This document shows, piece after piece, positions 50,855 to 63,885 of a stretch of DNA of 64,000 nucleotides (within the stretch, counting starts at the first letter, position 1; every line of letters starts with the position of its first letter). Below the pieces are notes generated by a model. It did no database searches, was not told where the DNA came from, and saw nothing but the letters and a program-made list of their open reading frames with translations. The stretch spans positions 87,804-151,803 of the forward strand of contig OENT01000248.1 in the NCBI GenBank assembly GCA_900239685.1, in the 5' to 3' direction. Both the position numbers and the translations under genes were made by a program. The stretch is from Rotaria macrura. Its lineage: Eukaryota; Rotifera; Eurotatoria; Philodinida; Philodinidae.

Positions 50855-53545
50855 AGAACTTTTTCTTATAGACTACTCATGTAACATTAACATTGAAGAA
50901 AAATTCAATTCACAGAAATATGATTATCCATGAGGAAACATTTACTAAATAAGGGATTTTCGAGCAACTTGTTTTATTCAGTGTTACGATCAGTAATGGG
51001 GGAACAGCCGATCTGATGTAAATCTGTTTTTAATGTGTTGCATGTTGTACTAACAAGATTATAAATAACTATTTGTATCTTTAAATGAGAATGTACCTAT
51101 TTATTTGAAGCTAATTTTGTTCGAAAAATCTTAACTTTTTTTATCAAATTATTTCGTTATAAAATTATACTTCTGAAATCAAATGAATTCATCGATGATT
51201 ATTAATTTCATTTCAGATGACTTATACAATATGTTTTAGCGCGATACACGAAGATTGTAAACTAAATCTATCGAATCAATATGAAGAACTAGGATAGAAT
51301 TTATGATCATCTAAGACTTTTTGCCATTCGATAGTAAGAAGAACACGCTTTTGATTCACTTCTGGCCAAACTAAAATATTGAAGGTAAATTTAAAGTCTC
51401 ATTATCTAAGTGATGAACCAGTAAAAACTCAACGGCAGCATATCAGAAAATCTATCAAAAGTAGTGGTGGTGTCTTTGAAATGTTTTTCGAACCAAGTCC
51501 AGTAGATGAGAGCAAATTTTTCGTTGTGTACTCCTCAACGGAAGTGATAACAACAGTTAAGACTTCTATTGTGACATCTGTTGAATTCTTAAAATTCATT
51601 TCATTTTAAAAGTCTAGCTATCTTTAAAAATCTTCTTTTCGTGAGTGTTCATCAATTGAACACAAATCAAGTAGGTCAATGCTTTGATCAGGATAAAATC
51701 ACTCAGAAGTATTTCTTCAAGATCAAACGGATTCAAGATGACAATCTCATTTTCACCGAGCATTGTGCGAGGAAGTGTTGTATCAGAGGAGTACTACGTG
51801 GTTTTTCATTTGAATCTTTCATAAAACGTGTAATTCACATAGGGGATTTCATTTTTGAGTGTTCGGGTAAATTTAAAAGTTTGTGTACGATATATAGAAA
51901 GGAAAGGTGACTTTTCAAAAATGATCGCTTATCTCTTGTAACAATACTTCAAAAAATCTGTAACTAGAATCTTAGCTCCCCATCAGATAAAGCTACATGT
52001 TGTGTCATCATTTTCGCCCTAGTGCCGTAATAACTATGCAAAATTTCATATAGGAAAAAAGAATGAACTAGAGTTTTTACTGTTAATATCAATTCTGACT
52101 TTGAATCCAGCAGGGTTAGATTTCCGAGTATGATAGCGAAACTCTTTAGAACAATGTAACACATGGTACAAAATTTTCTGTGCATATGGAAAAAAAGTAC
52201 ATGTAAAATTTGGTGAAATCGTTTTGAATAATTTTTCCCAAATATATTGATCGCTCAGTGTTATCCTATATCACGAAAACGAAGTTAGCTTTTTGACGCT
52301 TCACTAAAAACCAATAACAGGAAGTTTCGATGCATCGTAGTTTACGAGAAAATCAGATATTACATCTGGCTGTTGACGATTATGGCTTAAGTAACGCTGA
52401 TTCTACTATTTAGTAATTGACTACATTTCGAGAATTAATTAAAGAAATTTTCGAAGCTTTGACAAATGAAAGATAGATATAAGTTTTACATATGTATGTC
52501 ACAAGAACAATTATTGGAATTTAATTAAATCTCAACAAAAGATTTATTTGCTTTCGAATTTTCTTACTAGCTTATAACTGAGTTTCTACAAAGTTAATAG
52601 GATAGATTAAGTTTTAGACTAATTAATGTCTTCTATCCTCATGTTGGATTTCTTCGCTTTAATTACAGCTTCCATTTCATTCTTCGTTTTAAATATTTAA
52701 TTTACGAAAATAAGGAAACTCATTTTATAACGAAATTTCATTTTTGATTTTACACTCTTACTTATCTATTATCTATTATCTGTTTAGTAAAAAATTTAAA
52801 TCAATCCTATATAGTATTTCCCCTCATGATTATTGCTTTCGTTATTTTGTGATTTCAAGTTGGTTTGTCGTAGAAAAAATAAAAAATGAGAGAACCAGTT
52901 CGTCTTAGTGGTGTCTTTGATTGACGAGATCTATCTGTACTTCGAGAATTATGAAATAGAGTTACATATTTGTATACATCAAACAACATTATCATAATGA
53001 TTTACGAAATGTGCCTTAGGAAGAAAAAACAGTTTCGCTACTTCTATTAAAATTCAAAATCAATGAATAATTATCGTTTTTATTCATTATGTAACGTAGC
53101 GACGGTAGCACAGCTACCCTAGGACGGATGAAAATTGTGTATGTTGACATCTATGTTTTAGTAAGACGAACATTATTCAATGAATAATGAAGGTGAACGA
53201 ATCTTCAAATTGATAGAACAAATATGATACAGCTGACTTCATAAACTAAGAGATTATTATCCATAATAACAGCGATCCATATTTTCATTTCTTTATTTTA
53301 ATGGGTACGTGTACTCTATGCCTGTCTAATATCAAATCGTTTTCATGCCCTTTTCAATCATCATATAAGTTGCGTTCTTTTTTTCTTTCCTCGTTATTGC
53401 ATTGTCACAGTTTTTGAAGAATGGTTGTTCACCTTATGCTGTGCCCTTCTATAGGTTGACTCTCGTTGTCGTTCTCTGTATATGTATTTTTTTCGACGAT
53501 GTCTATTCCTTTTTGAATTTTTCCCCATATTACAATATTATACAG
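50855..53545. other. Spacer between the PqiA-like paralogues
   Basis: Two adjacent plus-strand frames, 51379-51609 (76 codons; includes SSGGVFEMFFEPSPVDESKF) and 51641-51910 (89 codons), look somewhat coding-like. They may be relics of an exon, but I recognise no family and find no start or splice links. The rest is AT-rich without structure I can name. Confidence 0.35.
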
Positions 53546-53831
53546 ATGTGTGTTGTTCCTCTTTCAAAAGTCAATGCATGGTGCATAAGTGTATTCAGGT
53601 TTTTTTTCGACATTGAAACAGAAAACGGTTGTCCTGATATGGATCCTTTTTCTTGATTGAGTCATTGATTATTACAGATACAAATCTATATTTCATTTCG
53701 TCTAATACCTCCATGTAAATGCTTGATTAACGAAATGATCGCGTGACTATTTAATGAAACGAAATATTGATAGTATTTATTTTTCACCAATAAGGTAAAC
53801 ATAGATAAAAAGCGCATGTGCAACTATGATT
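53546..53831. repeat. Conserved non-coding block, copy 2, upstream of PqiA-like gene 2
   Basis: Partner of 48745-49029, about 4.8 kb away in the same orientation, and about 980 bp before the second PqiA-like start codon. Most differences are single substitutions. The match stops sharply after CTATGATT at the right; to the left it fades near ATGTGT. Confidence 0.85.
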
Positions 53832-54812
53832 GCTTTTTTCCTGATGGTTACACATCATTAGGGTAAGTAATCATCGACTATGATAAAGCTACAACGTATT
53901 TCGATTGAAGTTAGTCATCACTGCTCTAAAACATTACATCAAGATACCATTGAAGTCATGTGTTGTTAGCTATTTGGATGAAGTGAAAGCTCATTCTGTT
54001 GAAAATGTATAATCTTAGAAAGAAAATACAGTAAATGAATAATTTTGTTGATAATGCTTTATTTTTAAAATTAAATTTTCATGTATATGTCAAGTTCAGT
54101 TTCTTTAATACAACGTATTTATTCACAGCAAAGCATATTTTCTTCATTCACAACAAGCAATTCTACATTGTCGAGTGTTTAGTAATCATCACAGTCATGT
54201 ATGATTGTGAATTACATTAATTACCGTTCGATGCGTTTTGTGTTAAATTAGTCGAATTTAATTTAACAGATTACTAAGTAGATTATTCGCGGAACATAAG
54301 TACGAGAGTGAATATACATATTATAGTGGTTCTCGATTTAGTGAGTGCACAAAATTATAGATGACTTCATTCGTATCTCAGAAATCACAATTGCAACTGA
54401 TTTCATGATAATGAAATCTGTAGTGACAATTAAAACTGTCATGATTCCTAAGTACTTGTGACTCGTTGTACAATATCAACAAATTTATCGAGGCTCTACT
54501 CATATTGTTTAGTATATGTCCTCATTTTTGCTATTTGGCAGCGAGGAAATATTTATATCTGTTTTCCATAGATGTTATAAAGGGTCGAGTTTCAATCAAA
54601 TATTTATTTACTCTCTACACTGCCAATTTATAACGAGCTTCCTTTCTTCATAGACTTTCAACGCCGAAGACAAGCAAACATGGTGTATCTTGTTTACTTG
54701 TCGTATAATTATATCTTTCAGATATTTGAAAGTAAAACAAAACAAGAATATTCCAAGAGTCTTGCATGAGTCACTATTGTGTGGGTGCATAATATTCCAA
54801 TAACAAAAACAA

Positions 54813-55858
54813 ATGGATTATTTGAAAAATAAACCAAACTCTTATGAATCCTTGAAATCAAATCAAGCTGATGATGAGAATATATCTCAAACTTCCTTAA
54901 ATATGTCACCATCCTCCGATACTCCATCTTCTATTGGTGACAAACGATGGAAAACTTATAACGATCGCAACTGGATTTCTGCTACAATCACTCTAATCAG
55001 TTTGATTATTCTCATACCAGGTCTGGCATTGCCAATGATTGATATAAGTATCTACGTTGATTTTGGTCCATCGAGAATTCAAGTGACAGCTCAAAAGCAG
55101 AGTGTTCTATCAACCATAGTCTATCTCTTTCAAAACGAAGGTGTTCTACCTGGTATATTGATACTCATATTTGCGGTTCTAACTCCGATTATCAAAGATA
55201 TTTTATTATTATCAATAAAGTAAGCCAACTTCTCTAACTATTCATCATTGCAGACTAGATAAAAACAAAAGGGACAACTTCAAACATCTTTTACCACATG
55301 TCATCAACTACGTTGTGTTTAGTTAGATCAAACTGTATCCGATTTTTGTCGTTTTTCTCGGAAACCGTCGCTATTATTCTCACTTCTTTCAATTCAATAA
55401 CACGAGAGTTAGGTCAAAGAATCAAGAACATTCATCACAAAGTTCTCTGTTTTAGTCTTACACGAAATACAAAATACAAATACGTGAGTTATACAATTGT
55501 ACGCGATTGGGGAAAATGGTGTATGGCCGATGTTTTTGCAATGTCAATATTTGTTTCGTACCTATCGTCCGTTGTTGTCGATGAAATCGAAGCAAAACTA
55601 TTTGGTGGATTCTGGTGCTACTTGACATACTGTATTGTTTCAGCAATAGCAAAGCAAATTATGGAAATACCGCGAAATCCTGATAGTATGCTTGAACATG
55701 CATCTAGCAAAGCACCTGCTGTAGATAAACAAGAACCTGAAGCGATTTCTCGAGACAAAGTTGACAGCACCTCGAACGTTCAATCTGCCAATCAAACGAT
55801 TGCACCAGAAAAGACTGTTACTGATATAAATCAGCTAGATCAATCGGCAGATCGCTAG
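54813..55858 (+). CDS. PqiA-like four-helix membrane protein, copy 2
   Basis: Exon 1 is 54813-55219. A 236-bp GT..AG intron joins it to exon 2, 55456-55858; 269 residues. The layout is the same as the gene at 49844: polar N-terminus, helix (ATITLISLIILIPGLALPMI), beta-like loop (ISIYVDFGPSRIQVTAQKQS), helix ending P-I-I-K, then RDWGKWCMADVFAMSIFVSY, a fourth helix, and a polar Asn/Gln/Ser tail. It is about 45-50% identical to copy 1 by eye, so the duplication of the coding part is old. The family's WSM motif reads WCM here. Membrane location is likely; substrate and partner are unknown. Confidence 0.7.
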
Positions 55859-58800
55859 AAAAGTTTTCAAGAGTAGTTTATGTCAAATTGACATGGAATA
55901 AATAATCAATTCTAATCAATCTTGTATGATTGCCAATTTTAATTTTCATGTTATACGTTGGTATTATAATTGAGAATAATCCTTCGAAAGAATCTTCATT
56001 TTCGCCTTTTTGGTTCAACGTTTTCGAATATTTTAGTCAAAACACTTGCCAAAGAAACGTCACCTCATCAAAGAAAGGTTCGTTTTCAAAACGATCACAA
56101 TATACTACGATCTTCAAGAAGTTGCAGAGATGGATGTATAACTGGCAGTGACACAGATATTGTGCATCTTCAGGGTACCATATTCATCTCATTTTGAATC
56201 GTTTTTCATTTTCGAAAATACTTAAGTTCATCTATACAATAATTTTAAATAGTTAGAGAAACATAATTAACAATGCACTAATACCAGGATAAACTATTGA
56301 ATTGAGTTTTCTCTGAACAGTCTTGATTTTCTATTCAGCAAGATGTTCCTCTCAATGTAATGGAGTCTTGAGATCTAGAGGGTCACCTAACTTATCCTAA
56401 ATTCTTCCTAGCAACTATATAAAGTTTTCAATAGAGAATTCTTTTCTTAGCCTTGAATGTTATATACGTATATCTAACTATGAAACTCAAAATCTACTCG
56501 ATATTATGAAATCAGAAATCGATGAATTAGACTCAGCATTCGAAGCTCCGTTGTTGTCAAAAAAAATGGACAACGCAACGTTTAGTTAGCATAGTGACTA
56601 AGAAATTGTATCTGACGATAAAAACGGGGTTATTCCACACTGCATAGTTCGTTAAATAACAGTTCGTAAAAGTTAATCAAACTTAGATTTCTTGTTTGTT
56701 TTTCCGAATTCATGTTTTCGAAAACATCTCTTTCCACTTCGGTTAATCTGATATTATATCCAAGTAACATGTAAGCAACTCATGCCGGGATCGATACTAA
56801 TATGGATAGTCACAATCTCACCGTACAACCATATTTATGAAGATAGTAAGCGTAGCATAAAATAAAATTTTTACGTTCTCTAACAAAGTCATACGCTCAT
56901 CCTTTATTTAATCATACACACTAAATATCTAGGTGATCAGAGCGACTACGATATAATTCATCGACAGAATGTGTCAAGAAGATCCGGGTTCGAAAAACAA
57001 GCAAGGAGAATGGAGCGTGATTTGGAGTATTTCGAGTCCATTGTTAGTTGACTATTTCATTTTGAAAGGCGGTGGATTGTCTGTTCTAGAAGATGATCAT
57101 CTTGAAGCAGTAAGAAAATGTTTTCAAAATTCACATTGATTAGAACTGCCGTCAGGTTTATTTGCTAGTTTAAATCTTATGTGTCGAATTCCTACGGTTG
57201 TCTTATATGAAAAGTATATGAACGTGAAAAAAAACTTCAATTAAAAAACTTTAATCAATTTTACAAAATGTATGGTACGACCACGAATTTTTATTAACTT
57301 TCGATTTTCTATACTGTCATTGCTGTTATCAGATACAAGAATGTTATGTTATCGTCATATTGATAATGTAAAGAGAAATGAATTCCTTATTTTCAAAAAT
57401 GAAGAATAAAACATGATTTGTTTTTTCTTCAGTAATTGATAACAAGGCACATAACTTATTATAATAGTAGAATATGTTAGTCGATGTATTTTCTTATCAA
57501 TAACATCACTTCGCCATGTGTTGTTATTAAAAGAGCAAGCTGCAATCTATGAAAAAGTACATGCGAAAAATCCTTTTTCTACATATTTCATTTCTATCTA
57601 GAGAATTATTTCTTTTTCTGAACTACTTGATTGATAAAAATTCAAACATAAGTTCACAGGAAATAATTTCTTAACAATTTTTTCCTCTATCTTATAAAGA
57701 AATAACTCTTATTTCTATATGTATATATATATATATATACTTTATTATGGATGGGAATAAAAATGAGTATTACCCATGGTGAGACATACGATGCTTTTTA
57801 ATTACATGCCGAGCTTGGTTATGACATTCTTTCCGAATGTAATAAACAGGGCATACATACCACTTATTGAAGCAATGGAATTATGTTTATTAACACTTTA
57901 GACTTTGAATACATTGTAAAAAAAGAAGACTCTTACTGAAATTTCCCATCTACAGTCAGTTGGGTCGAAACATTTTCTATCCATGGTCAGTAGTAGAAAA
58001 AATGATCATGCTCCAACGAACTCTTCCCATATCTCAACTCTATGTGCCGTTAGAAACGATCAACTCGAACAGGAGAAGATAATGGCAGATTGATTGTTTT
58101 TAGTAGTTGATAATGCTTGTTATTGGAAGTGTACACAGAGACACCAAATATACTAAGCATCTGTCGTAACTGAAATATAAACATTACTGTCGATTTTCTT
58201 CAAAAACAAACTAGAGTGTATGATGTAGACTCATCAAAAGATATGAATACTTCCCATCTACAATATACAAGTTGCACTCACATTTATTACAATACTTTGA
58301 TCATTAATTAAGCCTTTTGATTTCTGCATTTAATATGAATCTTCGTTTGTTTATACTGATATTGGAAACAAGATTCATACATAAAGCTTATATGTACATA
58401 GTATTGAAGAGTTTCGATCAGAAACATTGATCGAGATCAACGATAAGAAAATTATTTTTCAGTGATGAAATACATTTGACAGTGTTTCCCTTAAATAATA
58501 GTCATACAAGACATTCTGCCGGTATTTACATAGAGCGGTAATCATTATATCTATTAAGTATTGCGTTCATTCATCGATTCATCAACGAAAATAATCAGAC
58601 AAAGTTTGAACAATTCAAATCAAAAAAATACATAGGTTCGCTAGCTACATTTCAGTGTTTGTATTTTGTTTTCCTATTAACTAATTTCTGTTACAATATT
58701 AATTGATTAATAACAGTTGGACTATTTAGTTTAACCATTCGAATTTTTATCGATAGATGGCAATAGAACATAAACAATCAAACTGACTTCGTATCTACAG

Positions 58801-59247
58801 GCTTTTGTTTCTTTTTACATTGATGATTAGTAGTAGTGTATATTTGACGTCTTATTGGTTTTTTTTCTTGCTAAATAAGAGCTGTTACATGTCCATATGA
58901 TCGATTTATGACTCATTATATTACATGTATGTTTTTTTGTATGGTTTGGTGTGTAAAAAAATCTGGATGTCTTGTTTTTTTCATGAGAATGCAATCTATT
59001 AAAGATAGAATGTAAGCAACTTGATGCTTTCTTCTCTTTTCATTTGTTGATTAGCGTCGAGCTACAGAAATAAACATATTGTCATGCCGCTTATCACATG
59101 AGTGTCTCGTGTCACTTTTTCTTGACCTTGCTATCATTTGTTAATATAAGATATATTTATTTGGTGTTTTTCTGTTGAAACACACAAATAAGATTGTTCA
59201 TTTCTCTTGTAATAAAATGAAATGTTTTATGTAGTTTGTGAATAAAT
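55859..59247. other. Non-coding spacer upstream of VMP1
   Basis: No supported gene. A TA microsatellite lies at about 57715-57739. Open segments at 56969-57109 (followed by a possible donor, GCA then GTAAGA) and near 57955-58090 could be exon relics but connect to nothing. The VMP1 promoter must lie at the right end; no core motif stands out. Confidence 0.4.
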
Positions 59248-60666
59248 ATGAATTTCTCAGCTGGTATTGATTCTCATATAAAAAATGATTCAACTTCTTC
59301 GTCTATTCATCAACGAAAAACTAACCAAGAACAGAATTCTGCACAAAGAACAACTACGTAAATTACTTATATGATCAATTTAATTTTTTTATTTGAAAAT
59401 TTCTTTACTTTTTGTTTTGTTAGTGAATTAACTCGATCAATATCTCGACATGACGAAGAACTTGAAGAAAAAGAACAAATATTAATTCGTAAAAAGGTTC
59501 AACAAGAAAAACTTCACGATGAAGTCGATAAGATAGTTCTATGGCGACAACCGATAAATACAATTCATTATAGTATACTTGAAATCATTTATTTAATTCA
59601 TCATAATTTTAAATATATTTTATCGCACAGAAAGACATTATTTATGTCGACTATTTTATTAGTATTTTCCCTATATATTTACAAATCTGATGGTGAACAT
59701 CAAAAAACTATTCGAGAAATTGAATATTTATTTTTTTGGATATTATATTGGTTTGGTCTTGGTATTGCATCGTCGATTGGTTTAGGTACAGGTTTACATA
59801 CATTTCTACTTTACCTAGGTCCATTTATTGCTCAAGTAACCTTAGCAGCCTATGAATGTGACTCAATTAAATTTCCTCGTCCTCCATATCCTAAAGAAAT
59901 TCTTTGTCCGTTATCATCATCAACAATAATCAATGAAACTATTCAAACAGATTTGTTCGAAAAAGGACGAATATCACTTATGACTATATTATGGAAAGTT
60001 AAATTAGAAGCATTCTTTTGGGGTTTAGGCACAGCTTTTGGTGAATTGCCACCATATTTCATGGCACGTGCAGCACGTTTGGGTAATAATGATGCAGAAG
60101 AAGATGAAGAATTAATTGATTTTGAACAGTTAGTAATAAGTGCTGAATTACATCATACTGAAAATTTAACATTATCAGAACGTATGCGTTATGCTATACA
60201 TCGTCTTATTGAACGTGTTGGATTTTTCGGTATATTACTATGTGCAAGTATACCGAATCCATTATTTGATTTAGCTGGTATAACATGTGGTTATTTTCTA
60301 ATATCATTTTGGAGATTCTTTTTTGCAACCATCATTGGAAAAGCGTTTATTAAGATGAGCATTCAAACGATATTTATTATTTTTTTATTTAGTGAACATC
60401 ATGTTGAACGTATTATACGTTGGATGAAACATTTACCAATTTATGGACATTTATTACAAACACCATTTAAACATTGGTTACGTGAACAAAAAGAAAAAAT
60501 GCATAGAAAACCAGGCGAACACTTAACTAATCATATAACAAATGTCTCGATGCTCTCGAAAATGTTCAATTACTTTGTGGCTGCTATGATTGTATATTTT
60601 ATTGTATCAATTATTAACTCATTGGCACAACGTTATTATAAACGATTACGAACAGGATGTAAATAA
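59248..60666 (+). CDS. VMP1: VMP1, vacuole membrane protein 1
   Basis: Exon 1 is 59248-59357. A 66-bp GT..AG intron joins it to exon 2, 59424-60666; 450 residues, close to the usual animal length of about 400. VMP1 is a multi-span ER protein of the VTT/DedA superfamily. It acts as a phospholipid scramblase, and is needed for autophagosome formation and for release of ER contacts and lipoproteins. Family motifs run in order: LWRQP (76-80), SIGLGTGLHTFLLYLGP (154-170), TLAAYEC (176-182), FPRPPYP (187-193), GELPPYFMARAAR (243-255), VGFFGILLCASIPNPLFDLA (302-321) and IGKAFIKM. The start was chosen because exon 1 gives an in-frame Met with a hydrophilic, Ser/Thr-rich N-terminus. Starting inside the intron would add a spurious hydrophobic leader. 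The acidic loop after residue 258 is normal for the family. Confidence 0.97.
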
Positions 60667-61326
60667 TATTTTTTCACATTTTTTTATTTTACTATGATCA
60701 TAGATCATTGCTGAAAAGCAAAATGAACAGTTCAAAACAACGTAACAAGCATAACTGTGAATTATGAGTTCGGTTTTCAATCATTTATCAATTTATTTTC
60801 TTCCCATGTATTTTAATTTCTAATTTTATGTCTACATTTTATTTCCTTCTTTCTTATTTTTACTCTCTATGATTTAATTTACATATATGCATGAATCTGT
60901 CAGGGATGAGATGTAAAAAAAAACAAAATGGCTCATGTTCACTTTATAAAGATATGACAGTTTTATGGAATATTTTACAAGAATGTTTATTCTATTAGTA
61001 CTTCAATGTAATTTTAGCAGATTAACTGATGCAATTTAGATTATCCTTGATGTTTACAATGGGAGAGTGTGGTTTGGGCTTGGGAAATACGAAAGCATAC
61101 AAATAGTGGTCTAGCAAAGGCTGGGTCAGGTAGGGTTCAGCTTCATTATCAGGATTATAAGTCCCACCGTATTTACTTTGATGTTATCGAACCATTGCAA
61201 CAAGTAGTGGAGGAATAAATAGCTCCTGTAAAGGCAAAAACTTTTCATCCATCATAAAGTCATGAATGACTAGGAGAAATAGAAAAAATACATACAATTT
61301 CGTTTCTATATATATCCTGAACAGAG
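60667..61326. other. 3' flank of VMP1
   Basis: T-rich 3' flank with no coding frame. Polyadenylation signals are not distinctive in this AT-rich context. It ends at the TSD of the hAT element. Confidence 0.45.
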
Positions 61327-61334
61327 CTGCCAAC

Positions 61335-63877
61335 CAGAGACATGCACCGCACGTGTGGGTACGGAGTGCGGGACGGGGACGGCCGCACCGCGCGCGCGGT
61401 CCGTCCGTCCGTACCTCAGTGCCACGTATGACTCATACGTTGGACGGTCGTCGCACTTAGGATATTTTGGGTGCGGGACGGATGCGGCCGCTCCGCGTGG
61501 CTTCTTTTTCGGTGGTGCGGCCGCACGACGGCCTTTCGCCGATGTTAAAAGTTTAAATTTCTCGAGTTCGACATAGAAAATTGAAGTCAACTGTAATGGT
61601 TACATGCAACAGTTGTGATCTTTCCCTATTAAACCAAAAATAAAATACGAAGGAACATCAGATGAGTACTCAATTGTATAAAGAAAATGTAAAATATGAT
61701 TTTTAGATTCTACCACTAATTACTTTTCATTGTAACAAACTCTTAATTTCACAGTAGTAGATGGTCCAATGCTATGTGTCTATAGTTTTTGTTGTGCCAA
61801 TCTTGTCGTTACAATAATTACTAACAGATAAATTCATTGTTCATTTCAATTTACAATTTCTCTGGCATAATTAATACTATTCTATTTGGAAAGAATTTCT
61901 GTTCATTATCTTGCGATTGTGCTGTCACTCCCTTTTAGTCTGTTATCAATGTGAGTATTTATTGGATGATAAATTAGACCATTAAAAGTTCACTCCCATA
62001 CTTATGCATCTTATATGAAATTGCATAAAGCACTTGATTTTGACACAGATCGTTTTCAATCGTTCTGCAATACTTACCCAAGTGAAGATGCAGAACCAAG
62101 TGGTAAAAAATTAAGAATTGTTCTCAGATTAAGTTTTTTAGTCTTTCGAGAAAGAAAAAACTCCAATTTTCGTAAAAAGAAGCGTAAAGACTTGCAAAAG
62201 TTAGTAAAATAATGATAACCTTTATAGTTTTTCTTCTGAAATTGAATAAAGTTTTTCCAAAGACAGATTAATTCTTCTCCTAGATTTTGCAACAGTCTAC
62301 TGATTAATAGAGGCATACATTCAGCTAGCTCTAATTTTTAAAAATAAAATGATTGAGTAGCGTATGTTTTGTCAAGTATTGCAGAAGAAAACAGTGAATA
62401 AATACTTAGATTCAGTAGACACTTGATAATCGATCGTTTTTATCGACTTCAGCACAATATCTGAAGAGAAACTGCATTCTTCTTTCTTTCAGGTATGAAA
62501 ATTCTTTCGTGAAAAAATTCACGAGCTGTTGGTGGATATGGAAAAATTCGACTTCTATGACGAACGTCACTGTTTTGCTACGTTTCTTTATCCGAAACAT
62601 AGAGATATGAGTAAGTCAGTTCAATTTGAATATTTATCTAATGGGGCTGATAATCCATCGCTCCGTTCTCATCCTTTAGAGTCTATATCGGCTACTAAAA
62701 AAGTTTAAGTTTTAACACAGTTACGTTCAAATCTAATTAATATTAAATCGATTTCAAATACTGACAATATAGCTGTTTCAGGTGATGAGGAACAACAATG
62801 CAAAAGATTTAGATCATTAAATGATTTTATAACTGCTTTTGAAGATGATATGAGCAAGTATCAGATTTTTTTAGAGAGAAACTATCTAAAATGAACTTTT
62901 CATTTAGTAAAAAATGTAGAACAAAAGTCTGTTCGAAATGATGATAGTGCTGAAATAACTGTATCTTCACAAGATGGTCGTTTCTCACCAGAATATTCGT
63001 TAACAACAACGTCATACCAAGTATCAAAACCCGATGAAATCTACCAATATTGTGCCATGAGAATCTCATGTAATCTGATTGGAAAAGATCCGATTTTATT
63101 TTGGTCACAAGAATCGGTTCGTAGAACATTACCATCACTGACTAGATATGCTTGAACAATTCATTTGATACCATCAACATCTGCCTCAACTGAACGGGTT
63201 TTCAGTATATCTGGTGTGATTTTAAACAATCGACGCACAAATCTATAACCATCGCATTTAGATGACGTATTGGTTATTCGATCAGGATTACGTATTCAAA
63301 TTGAAAAAGGTTACGAATAACTTTTTCGTGTTCAACTTATACTGAATATATAAAAACTATATTGTTTCAAGTATGAATATAAATATTTATGTTGTCGCGC
63401 ATTTTTCTCTTCGTGATATGAAAATGATTTGGTGTTAATAGTAAGATGCTCTTATACATTTGTTTTGTTTTTGTTTTTTGATATTTTTATAAACGATTTT
63501 GAACAAAATATTATTTTGATAATAAATAAGATATGCGAAATATGATAGTGGAAATTTATCTGTGCTCTTTGTGTCTTGAATATATAGTATATCTTGATGA
63601 TTCTCCTATGTTCACTGTATCAGGCATGATGTACCGACTCTTATCTAAATCCTATGCATTATAGTGTACATAGCTAATGGATATCGAGCGCGCGGCCGTG
63701 GGACGGCCGCGAGGAGGTACGGATGGACCGTCCGTCTCATTTGGCATAGGTGCGGAGCGGCCCGTCCGCTCGCCAAATAGGCTTTTAGTGCGGTGACCGC
63801 CGTTGTCACAATTTTATACCTTAAGTCATCTTTTCCGCCGTCCGCACCTCCTTTTTCAGGTGCGGTGCACGTCTCTG
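61335..63877 (+). mobile_element. hAT transposon, full length but inactive, GC-rich ends
   Basis: The left terminus CAGAGACATGCACCGCAC and the reverse-complemented right terminus CAGAGACGTGCACCGCAC match, and the CAGAG start fits hAT. The TSD is CTGCCAAC (61327-61334) against CTGCCAAT (63878-63885), 8 bp with one change. About 200 bp at each end are strongly GC- and CpG-rich (GGACGGCCGC, CCGTCCGT words) in an otherwise AT-rich region, with subterminal repeats in both orientations. The interior is AT-rich and holds a decayed transposase read left to right. The 2543-bp length suits a hAT element that has lost part of its gene. Confidence 0.92.
62492..63320 (+). pseudogene. hAT transposase remnant (C-terminal half)
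   Basis: Conceptual translation keeps hAT landmarks. There is a mid-region ending FATFLYPKHRDM, and the C-terminal dimerisation domain with DPILFWSQESVRRTLPSL, PSTSASTERVFSISGVILNN, NRRTNL and a final HLDDVLVIRSGLR. In-frame stops at 63153-63155 and 63246-63248 interrupt the dimerisation domain before the terminal stop at 63318-63320, and at least one more stop lies upstream (near 62706). The N-terminal BED-finger region and first catalytic segment are not visible. An open frame at 62015-62212 may be another fragment. It cannot make a working transposase. Confidence 0.85.
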
Positions 63878-63885
63878 CTGCCAAT

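Noticed and set aside
53402..53656. 84-codon plus-strand frame
   Set aside because: Its 3' half lies in the repeated non-coding block, and the frame is not kept in the other copy at 48745.
56969..57109. Exon-like frame followed by a GTAAGA donor
   Set aside because: Two overlapping frames are open, neither has a recognisable family, and no partner exon was found before VMP1.
57715..57739. TA dinucleotide run
   Set aside because: An ordinary short microsatellite, not worth a separate entry.
61266..61590. Overlapping open frames on both strands
   Set aside because: They are produced by the GC-rich, stop-poor left end of the hAT element.
63645..63884. 79-codon minus-strand open frame
   Set aside because: It covers the GC-rich right end of the hAT element, where stop codons are rare by composition.
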